Source: Sandaracinaceae bacterium (lineage in GTDB: Bacteria > Myxococcota_A > Polyangia > Polyangiales > Houyiibacteriaceae). Taken from it: a stretch of 11,287 bases of DNA. The first letter of the stretch is position 1, and each line of letters begins with the position of its first letter. Under the pieces are notes generated by a model. It did not search any database, was not told where the DNA came from, and worked only from the letters and a program-made list of their open reading frames with translations. The stretch is from positions 1-11,287 of the forward strand of contig JAAZAH010000185.1 of assembly GCA_012514415.1 (NCBI GenBank), given 5' to 3'. A program made the position numbers and the translations under genes. Shown piece after piece: positions 6,588 through 11,287 of the stretch.

Positions 6588-7043
6588 ATGACCGCGGCTC
6601 CTCCGATCGTTCAAATCGCCCGCCTTCGCCCCACTGCGCGGCTGCCGATCTACGCGACCGAAGGAGCCGCTGGGCTCGATCTCAGCGCCTGCATTGACGA
6701 AGACCTCGAGCTCGCTCCCGGAGTGTTCGCCGCGATCCCAACCGGGCTCGCCATCGCGCTCCCCAAAGGCTTCGAAGCACAGATTCGGCCACGGAGCGGA
6801 CTCGCGGCTCGGCATGGCGTAACCGTCCTCAACTCGCCGGGTACGATCGACTCGGATTATCGCGGCGAGATCAAGGTCCTCCTCATCAATCACGGGCCCG
6901 AGCCTTTTCGCATCGCTCACGGCGAGCGAATCGCTCAAATGGTGATTGCCCACGCACCCCAGGCCGCGCTTCGTGAGGTCTTGTTCGAATCGCTCGATGA
7001 GACGGAGCGCGGAGAAGGCGGTTTTGGCTCGACGGGCCGCTGA
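6588..7043 (+). CDS. dut: Deoxyuridine 5'-triphosphate nucleotidohydrolase (dUTPase)
   Basis: Hydrolyses dUTP to dUMP and diphosphate, keeping uracil out of DNA and supplying dUMP for thymidylate synthesis; a homotrimer in the cytoplasm. All five family motifs are visible in the 151-aa product: motif 1 AAGLDLSA (27-34), motif 2 RPRSGLA (67-73), motif 3 GTIDSDYRGEIKV (85-97) with catalytic Asp88 and Tyr91 of the uracil pocket, motif 4 GERIAQM (112-118), and the flexible motif 5 RGEGGFGSTG (141-150) with Phe146, which closes over the base. Length is typical. A GAGGA site lies inside the end of pnp, 10 bases before the ATG, and the genes are 6 bases apart, so it is probably in the pnp transcript. 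I recall that in many bacteria an M16 peptidase gene sits between pnp and dut; it is absent here. Confidence 0.97.
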   Translation: MTAAPPIVQIARLRPTARLPIYATEGAAGLDLSACIDEDLELAPGVFAAIPTGLAIALPKGFEAQIRPRSGLAARHGVTVLNSPGTIDSDYRGEIKVLLINHGPEPFRIAHGERIAQMVIAHAPQAALREVLFESLDETERGEGGFGSTGR

Positions 7044-7253
7044 ATTCGAGCTCGCTCCATCCGTAGGCTGCACCGACCTTGGGGCAGGCACGCGCTCAAA
7101 AGGCGACCGACTTCCGGGCTGATTTGCGCGTCTACGGCGCGGTTTGCGCGCCACGCGGTCACGCTTCGCGTGTTCGGGCCTATAGTCTAGAGCAGCAAGG
7201 TGCCGCCTCGTTGACGCAAGCCGCACCGCTGCTTCAAGCACGTCTCCCCTAGG
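7044..7253. other. Non-coding gap between dut and the sigma-factor gene
   Basis: These 210 bases hold no gene I can support. TATAGT at 7181-7186 resembles a plus-strand -10 box about 70 bases before the sigma-factor ATG, but no matching -35 box is found 16-18 bases upstream. A 5-bp stem with a 3-base loop (CACGC/GCGTG, 7160-7172) lies just before it. I see no clear terminator for the pnp-dut unit. The low similarity to sigma70 boxes would fit a promoter read by an alternative sigma factor, possibly the neighbour itself, but no ECF-type -35 motif was recognised. Confidence 0.3.
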
Positions 7254-7787
7254 ATGAGTGACGAAACTCAAGCGCTCGATCGGATGATGGCACGCCTCGC
7301 GGACGGCGATCGCTCCGTTTTCCACGATGTTTTTCGCGCCATCGAACCGCCAATCGCGCGCCTCGCCGACCATCTCCTCAAGAATGAGGCAGACGCACTC
7401 GACGCGACACAGAACGCTCTCCTCAAGATCTTCGAACGCGCTCCCATCGATTACGATCGCGCCCGCCCCGCCCTACCGTGGGTCCTCGCCATCGCGGGCT
7501 GGGAGTGCCGCACTCTTCTCCGTAGGCGCGCTCGAAACCGTGAGTTCGCCATACCGCACGATCCCGTCGCCGAGGAAGACACTCCCGAGACCATCTTGGA
7601 CCGAAGAGCGCTCGTCGAGGCGACGCTCGAGGCGATCGACGGACTCCGGGAGATCGACCGGGAGACCATCTTCGCCATCTATGAAGATGCCGAGCCGGCG
7701 ATTCATCCCGCCGCCTTTCGCAAGCGCAAGGAACGTGCCCGCACCCGGCTACGCGAACGATTAAGGAGGCTCTATGGATTTGATTGA
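7254..7787 (+). CDS. ECF-like RNA polymerase sigma factor with shortened region 4
   Basis: Small sigma70-family protein (177 aa) expected to direct RNA polymerase to a limited set of promoters. Residues about 9-95 resemble sigma region 2: an opening LADGDRSVFHDVFR, the DALDATQNALLKIFERAP stretch typical of the core-binding helices, and a basic end, LLRRRARN (88-95). Residues about 118-172 resemble region 4: ALVEATLEAIDGLREIDRETIFAIYEDAE, then directly FRKRKERARTRLRERLRRL. Compared with standard ECF proteins, the piece between these two parts (usually an EIAEVLGIS-type helix of the helix-turn-helix) is shortened or replaced by PAIHPA, so its -35 recognition may be unusual. No strong ribosome site precedes the ATG. 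The 3' end overlaps the membrane-protein gene by 14 bases, which points to a sigma/anti-sigma pair. Identification rests on overall pattern; target genes are unknown. Confidence 0.78.
   Translation: MSDETQALDRMMARLADGDRSVFHDVFRAIEPPIARLADHLLKNEADALDATQNALLKIFERAPIDYDRARPALPWVLAIAGWECRTLLRRRARNREFAIPHDPVAEEDTPETILDRRALVEATLEAIDGLREIDRETIFAIYEDAEPAIHPAAFRKRKERARTRLRERLRRLYGFD
7763..7769 (+). promoter_or_regulatory. Strong ribosome binding site for the Cys-rich membrane protein
   Basis: AAGGAGG lies inside the end of the sigma-factor gene, 4 bases before the ATG at 7774. It is the best Shine-Dalgarno sequence in the window. It supports this start and suggests that the membrane protein is made at least as efficiently as the sigma factor, as expected for an inhibitor. 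Confidence 0.85.
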
Positions 7788-8325
7788 ACGACTCAATTCG
7801 GAGTTCGAGGCGCGGCTTCGAAGGCGCTATGAGCTCGCGAGGCTGCGTCGGGCCCTTCTTGGGAGCGCTCCGATTGCGTTTTTCGCGCTCATCGCGCTTC
7901 TTCTTCACGGCGCCGAATGGCGCGCGCTCGTTTTGGCCGGGCTGCTGGTCGCACTCACGATCGGGATGCTCTTTTACGGGCGAGATCTTCAGCGCGCAGT
8001 GCTTCCTGGGGCGCTGGCAGGCCTTGCTCCCTTCAGTCTCGCGTATGCAGCAAGCCTGATGAGCGGATGCAGCGCCGCGGGCTGCTCGACCAGCTGCATG
8101 GTGGCCTGCACGGCCGGCGGATTCGCGGCGGGCCTCGCCGTCGCGGCCGGCGGAAAAGCGCTCAAGGCTCGGCCCAGCTTTTGGGTTGCGGCGGCCGGAG
8201 TCGCGGGCGTCGTCGGGATGATGGGCTGCGCCTGCGTCGGACTTTCCGAGTTAGGCGGCCTCGCAGTCGGGATTGCCCTCGGGTTTCTCCCCTCGGGCAT
8301 GCGCAAGCTCTTCGCCTCCGTGTGA
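7774..8325 (+). CDS. Cys-rich integral membrane protein, candidate anti-sigma factor
   Basis: I do not recognise a named family. The 183-aa product has a basic, probably cytoplasmic N-terminal helix (1-27, FEARLRRRYELARLRR) and then about six hydrophobic segments near 29-46, 51-69, 76-97, 109-127, 136-151 and 158-174, with a short Arg/Lys C-terminus. Six cysteines cluster at membrane edges: C99, C104, C108 and C112 (spacing CX4CX3CX3C) and C152 and C154 (CXC). It overlaps the sigma-factor gene by 14 bases and has its own strong ribosome site. Known parallels for this layout are polytopic anti-sigma factors such as CarR of Myxococcus (paired with CarQ) and NrsF/DUF1109 proteins, where membrane-protein cysteines sense metals. 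No HxxxCxxC zinc anti-sigma motif is present. The anti-sigma role is therefore inferred from context; it could instead be an unrelated membrane protein. The 78-base gap to the convergent gene shows no clear terminator. Confidence 0.7.
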   Translation: MDLIERLNSEFEARLRRRYELARLRRALLGSAPIAFFALIALLLHGAEWRALVLAGLLVALTIGMLFYGRDLQRAVLPGALAGLAPFSLAYAASLMSGCSAAGCSTSCMVACTAGGFAAGLAVAAGGKALKARPSFWVAAAGVAGVVGMMGCACVGLSELGGLAVGIALGFLPSGMRKLFASV

Positions 8326-8403
8326 TTCGTGTAGGGTGCTCGCCCATACCGCGCCCTCATCGCGCACGGTTGCCTTGAGAGTGGCCGGCTTTCCAGGCTC
8401 ATC

Positions 8404-9543
8404 TCAATCGAGCGAGCCCAGCAGCTCCTCGTAAATCGCTCGATACGCCCCGCGCATCGCTTCAAGCGTAAATTGAGCGGAGCGCGCTCGCGCATTTTGA
8501 CTGAAGCGCGCATAGAGCGCTTCGTCGGCGCTGAGCTTTTGCATGGCGCCGGCGAGAGCGTCCGCGTCCGATGGCGAAACGGTGAGCCCTGTCTCCCCAT
8601 CCGGGCTCACAAAGGGTACACCCGTCGGCAGGCTCGTATTGATGATCGGCACCCCGGCGCGGAGGGCCTCGAGCTGCACGATTCCAAAGGCTTCACTCGG
8701 AGTAATCGACGGGAAGACGAAAAGATCGGCAAGCTCGAAATAGGCCGCAACGTCTTCATTCGGGATCGCGCCGACAAAGCGCACGCGATCACCGAGGCCC
8801 TCCTCACGAACGAAGCGCCGCGCCTCGTCGCGGAGTTCACCATCGCCCGCCACGATGAGAAAGACGCCATCGACGGACTTCATGGCCTCGAGGAGTGTCG
8901 GAAGGCCCTTATAATACGCGAGCCGCCCGAGGAAGAGCGCAATCTTTCTAGTGTCAAGATCGAGCTCCGTGCGTAGCTGAATGGCCCGCTCGTGCGCCGC
9001 GCCTTCATCGATCGGATCGAAAGCGAGCGGGATCACGTCGACTTTCGCTCGATGCGCCGCGAGCGAAGGTGAATTGTCTCGATTCGCTGGCGACGTGACG
9101 GTGATTCGATCGGCCCGCCGAAGCACAGCATCGAAGAGGGGCCGATAAAACGAGAGCAAGGCACCCCAGCGGGTGAGCGCGGGATCCGCGTGGAAGGTGA
9201 CGACGAGCTTCTTCTTCCGTAGCGCAGGGAGCAAAAAGACGAGGCCGAGCTCACCCAGAGGAAACGGAAGCTGAAGGTGGATGAGATCGGCTCGCTCCAC
9301 CTCGCGCAACAGGTGGAAAAAATACGTCGGCGCCATGGGCGTGCTGAACCTGAGCCCAAGGCTTGGCGCGCGAATCACCCGAACGCCGCGGATCAATTCA
9401 CGCGACAGCGGTGTAAAAGGCTCGTGCGCAGCGACGAGAACGCATGCTTCATAATCTGGCGCCTCGGCAAGCTGACGTACGAAGGTCTCCACCCCGCCAA
9501 GCGCAGGTTCGTACCCCTTGGCGAGATAAAGAATGCGCTTCAT
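8404..9543 (-). CDS. GT4-family glycosyltransferase
   Basis: GT-B fold retaining glycosyltransferase (379 aa) that would transfer a sugar from a nucleotide donor onto a glycan or lipid-linked acceptor at the cytoplasmic face of the membrane. The N-terminal domain has the family start YLAKGYEPALGGVET with the glycine-rich GGVE (16-19) and an LIHLQLPFP segment (87-95). The C-terminal nucleotide-sugar domain has FLGRLAYYKG (204-213) with the phosphate-contacting Arg207 and Lys212, VAGDGELRDE, VRFVGAIPNEDV and the EX7E motif (Glu284 to Glu292 in SEAFGIVQLEALRAG). Length is typical for GT4. No membrane segment or signal peptide is visible. It lies 15 bases downstream of the RTX lipoprotein gene on the same strand and after pseI, so it is probably in the same transcript. 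Donor and acceptor cannot be told from sequence; it is closer in look to polysaccharide and O-antigen type enzymes than to glycogen synthases. Confidence 0.92.
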   Translation of the reverse strand: MKRILYLAKGYEPALGGVETFVRQLAEAPDYEACVLVAAHEPFTPLSRELIRGVRVIRAPSLGLRFSTPMAPTYFFHLLREVERADLIHLQLPFPLGELGLVFLLPALRKKKLVVTFHADPALTRWGALLSFYRPLFDAVLRRADRITVTSPANRDNSPSLAAHRAKVDVIPLAFDPIDEGAAHERAIQLRTELDLDTRKIALFLGRLAYYKGLPTLLEAMKSVDGVFLIVAGDGELRDEARRFVREEGLGDRVRFVGAIPNEDVAAYFELADLFVFPSITPSEAFGIVQLEALRAGVPIINTSLPTGVPFVSPDGETGLTVSPSDADALAGAMQKLSADEALYARFSQNARARSAQFTLEAMRGAYRAIYEELLGSLD

Positions 9544-9558
9544 CCGGCGCGGCGCCCA

Positions 9559-10530
9559 TCACTCATCGCACATCGTCCCGACAAGCGAAGGAGGAAGGAG
9601 GAGATCGACGCCCGGACCGCAATGGAGGCGCCGATCGTCCTCATCCCCGACGAGCTCGTCGTTGCCAGCGTCCCCATAGAGCTCATCGACGCCGGGACCG
9701 CCAACCAAGACATCGTCGCCTGCGCCACCATAGAGCAGATCGTCGCCGCCCTGGCCGTAGAGCCCATCATCGCCTGCCTGGCCATAGAGAAGATCGTTAC
9801 CGGGTCCGCCGAGGATCGTGTCGTTTCCGCCGCGCCCGAAGATGATATCGTCTCCGGCATTGCCGCGGATATGATCGGGGCCGGTGCCGCCCTCGATGTA
9901 ATCGTCGCCGGCACCGCCTTCGATCTCATTGCTCCCGAACTGACCGTAGAGCTCATCGTTATCGGGCCCGCCGTGGATGAGATCGTCCCCCTCACCGCCG
10001 ACGATATAATCCTCGCCTCGATAGCCGTAGAGGCGATCGTTTCCGGCTTGACCGAAGATGCGATCGGCGCCTTCACCACCATCGACGAAATCCGCGCCTT
10101 TCCCTCCGTAGATGATGTCGTCGCCGTCCTCGCCGTAGATGGTATCGTCGCCCTCACCGCCCCAGATCACATCATCCCCGTCGCCGCCGTAGATGGTGTC
10201 GTTGCCGGGTCCGCCGACGATATAATCGTTCCCGCCGTACCCGTAGATGATGTCGTCGCCGCCGCGGCCGAAGATGCAATCATCACCTTCGGTGCCGTGG
10301 ATGATATCGGGTCCGCCACCGCCAAGGATGATGTTGCTCCCCGGCGGGCACTCGTCGACGGTCGAAATCTCGGCCTGCTGCCAGCCAATCGTCGGAAGCG
10401 CACGCTCTGGCTGCGGCGCATCGCACGCGAGGAGCGAAAAAACTGCCGGCAGGGCGAAGAGTCGAGCAAGCGGGCCAACCGAAAAGCGCGGCCTCAGACT
10501 CGAAATTGTGCGGAATCGGCGACAATCCAT
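9559..10530 (-). CDS. Lipoprotein made of RTX (hemolysin-type) calcium-binding repeats
   Basis: Predicted secreted, lipid-anchored calcium-binding protein (323 aa). The N-terminus is basic (MDCRRFRTISSLRPRF), followed by a hydrophobic stretch and the lipobox LLAC, with Cys36 as lipidation site and Asp at +2. After a short linker (37-70), residues 71-295 are 25 consecutive nonapeptides of the GGxGxDxUx type, in phase without any insertion; these fold into a parallel beta-roll that binds calcium between turns. The end (296-323) holds two degenerate repeats and two Cys (304 and 321), an ending (CGPGxD...C-acidic) I recall from other RTX-like proteins, perhaps a disulfide cap. There is no enzymatic domain and no type I exporter gene nearby, so export is probably by Sec and the Lol pathway. 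A leader with no clear ribosome site precedes the ATG; TAAGAT at minus-strand -10 distance could give a nearly leaderless message. It lies between pseI and the glycosyltransferase. Confidence 0.9.
   Translation of the reverse strand: MDCRRFRTISSLRPRFSVGPLARLFALPAVFSLLACDAPQPERALPTIGWQQAEISTVDECPPGSNIILGGGGPDIIHGTEGDDCIFGRGGDDIIYGYGGNDYIVGGPGNDTIYGGDGDDVIWGGEGDDTIYGEDGDDIIYGGKGADFVDGGEGADRIFGQAGNDRLYGYRGEDYIVGGEGDDLIHGGPDNDELYGQFGSNEIEGGAGDDYIEGGTGPDHIRGNAGDDIIFGRGGNDTILGGPGNDLLYGQAGDDGLYGQGGDDLLYGGAGDDVLVGGPGVDELYGDAGNDELVGDEDDRRLHCGPGVDLLLPPSLVGTMCDE
9646..10320 (-). repeat. 25 in-phase 27-base units encoding RTX nonapeptides
   Basis: The stretch is exactly 25 x 27 bases. Units at protein level include GPGNDTIYG, GDGDDVIWG, GEGDDTIYG, QAGNDRLYG and GAGDDYIEG. 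Most keep Gly at position 3, Asp at 5, an aliphatic residue at 7 (Ile, Leu or Val) and Gly at 9. The weakest are QFGSNEIEG (unit 15) and GPDNDELYG (unit 14). Bases differ between units, so this is an old, diversified array and not a fresh expansion. Confidence 0.93.
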
Positions 10531-10631
10531 GAACGTATCTTAGCGCCATTTAAGGGTAAATTGAAAGCACGACCAAAACTTCTCAGTTTACACATGTAGG
10601 GATCTCCGCGTGCAGGTCGGAGCGTTGGCGC
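10531..10631 (-). promoter_or_regulatory. AT-richer gap between pseI and the RTX lipoprotein gene
   Basis: This 101-base gap is visibly richer in A/T than its neighbours. On the minus strand, just past the pseI stop, a weak stem (CTCCG/CGGAG arms at 10604-10608 and 10618-10622) has no T run, so it is a poor terminator. Minus-strand TAAGAT, 6 bases before the ATG, and TAAACT further upstream resemble -10 boxes, but no convincing -35 partner exists for either. A separate promoter for the lipoprotein gene is possible. Confidence 0.3.
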
Positions 10632-11287
10632 TCAAATCGCGCCGGTATCGAAACCTTCGATATCCTCTGCGAGCAGAGGCTCACCGGCGCTGAGTGCGCG
10701 CGCCGCCCGACGCCCCAGAATCGCTCGGTAGAGGTGCGGAGGAAGGCCCACGCCAGGTCGTAGGATCCTAAGGTTTTTCTCGGAGAGAACCTCGCCCTTA
10801 TCGATATCTTGAGCGATGAGGATCGAGCGCTTAAATCGCGCGCTCGCGGCATCCCCTTCGGTCGGTCCGAAACGAACTTCGCCAATCGCCTCCTCGGCCA
10901 CTCGCACGTCGTCGACGAGCCTCCGAAACTCGGACGGCTCGAGAGAAAAGGCCGCGTCGGGGCCGCCATCCGCGCGCGAGAGCGTGAAATGCTTCTCGAT
11001 GATCTTCGCACCAAACGCGATCGAGGTGGTCGCGACCGCCGTGCCGAGCGTGTGATCGGAGAGGCCGGGGATCGCGTCAAAGAGCGGACCCAACACCGAG
11101 ATCGTCTTCAGGTTCATATCGCGGGGCGAGGCCGGATATGCGCTCACGCATCGAAGAAGCGCGAGTCCGTGATCGCGCTCGCCCCATTCTTCGCGGATCG
11201 CCTCGACTGCGCGCCCGATCTCGACAAGCGTCGCCATTCCCGTCGACAGGATGATCGGCTTACCTGAGCGCGCGACCACACGCACGA
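10632..11287 (-). CDS. pseI: Pseudaminic acid synthase (partial, 5' end outside window)
   Basis: Condenses a 2,4-diacetamido-2,4,6-trideoxy-altrose with phosphoenolpyruvate to make pseudaminic acid, a sialic-acid-like sugar used on flagellin, pili, capsules or O-antigen. The visible 218 or so C-terminal residues cover the second half of the NeuB-type TIM barrel: GKPIILSTGMAT, LLRCVSAYPA, MNLKTI, GLSDHTLG, EKHFTL and GGPDAAFSLEP. They are followed by a C-terminal SAF (antifreeze-like) domain from about SILIAQDIDKGEVL to the end. GLSDHT together with GGPDAAFSLEP favours PseI over sialic (NeuB) or legionaminic synthases, in which I expect a PGPD-type motif. The family is about 350 aa, so roughly 130 residues are missing. 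The GTG at 11285-11283 encodes an internal Val, not a start. It is upstream of, and probably co-transcribed with, the RTX lipoprotein and glycosyltransferase genes. Confidence 0.85.
   Translation of the reverse strand, partial: VRVVARSGKPIILSTGMATLVEIGRAVEAIREEWGERDHGLALLRCVSAYPASPRDMNLKTISVLGPLFDAIPGLSDHTLGTAVATTSIAFGAKIIEKHFTLSRADGGPDAAFSLEPSEFRRLVDDVRVAEEAIGEVRFGPTEGDAASARFKRSILIAQDIDKGEVLSEKNLRILRPGVGLPPHLYRAILGRRAARALSAGEPLLAEDIEGFDTGAI

Noticed and set aside
7160..7186. Promoter with TATAGT as -10 before the sigma-factor gene
   Set aside because: No acceptable -35 box at 16-18 bases and no ECF-type -35 motif recognised, so it is mentioned only as part of the gap and not called as a promoter.
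7989..8600. 203-codon minus-strand open frame across the membrane-protein gene and the convergent gap
   Set aside because: Antisense to two well supported genes' sequence, Pro/Ala/Arg-rich, with no motif or ribosome site.
9646..10320. CRISPR-like or satellite repeat array
   Set aside because: The period is exactly 27 bases with no spacers and codon-phased variation; it encodes RTX nonapeptides.
9277..10599. 440-codon plus-strand open frame with a repetitive Ala/Val/Ile/Asp product
   Set aside because: It is the antisense of the RTX array and of the start of the glycosyltransferase gene. The 27-base periodicity of the real gene keeps the opposite frame free of stops; the product resembles no protein and the minus-strand genes have clear domains.
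10604..10622. Terminator after pseI
   Set aside because: Only a 5-bp stem with a 9-base loop and no T run on the minus strand.
11283..11285. GTG as the start of the pseI gene
   Set aside because: It falls inside the TIM-barrel sequence just before GKPIILSTGMAT; about 130 N-terminal residues of the family lie beyond the window edge.

Overview
The window is a GC-rich stretch, dense with genes, that looks chromosomal. I place it tentatively in the Myxococcota/Bradymonadota part of the former Deltaproteobacteria. The grounds are a Hanks-type Ser/Thr kinase with an N-terminal zinc-ribbon stub, a PNPase with a very long charged tail, an ECF sigma factor followed by a Cys-rich multi-pass membrane protein, and an RTX-repeat lipoprotein. 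No taxonomic marker settles this, and no rRNA, tRNA, IS element, phage gene or CRISPR array is visible.

Layout. Positions 1-676 (minus) hold the N-terminal two thirds or so of a Ser/Thr protein kinase that runs off the left edge. Divergent from it, 833-2813 (plus) encodes an overlapping two-component pair: a LytS/BtsS-type membrane histidine kinase and a LytTR response regulator. A good sigma70-type promoter then drives rpsO (S15), which ends at a strong intrinsic terminator. After a structured leader come pnp (PNPase) and, 6 bases further on, dut (dUTPase). At 7254-8325 a small, degenerate ECF-type sigma factor is translationally coupled to a Cys-rich membrane protein with about six membrane segments, a plausible anti-sigma factor. 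Convergent to these, 8404-11287 (minus) carries, in transcription order, the 3' part of a pseudaminic-acid synthase gene (pseI), a lipoprotein of 25 unbroken RTX nonapeptides, and a GT4 glycosyltransferase. This reads as part of a surface-glycan or cell-surface locus.

How the genes work together. rpsO-pnp-dut is a conserved housekeeping neighbourhood for translation, RNA turnover and nucleotide hygiene. The flanking modules are signalling systems (kinase, two-component pair, sigma/membrane pair) and surface construction. The most unusual items are the roughly 348-residue mixed-charge repetitive extension on PNPase, the sigma/Cys-rich membrane protein pair, and the RTX lipoprotein embedded in a nonulosonic-acid locus.
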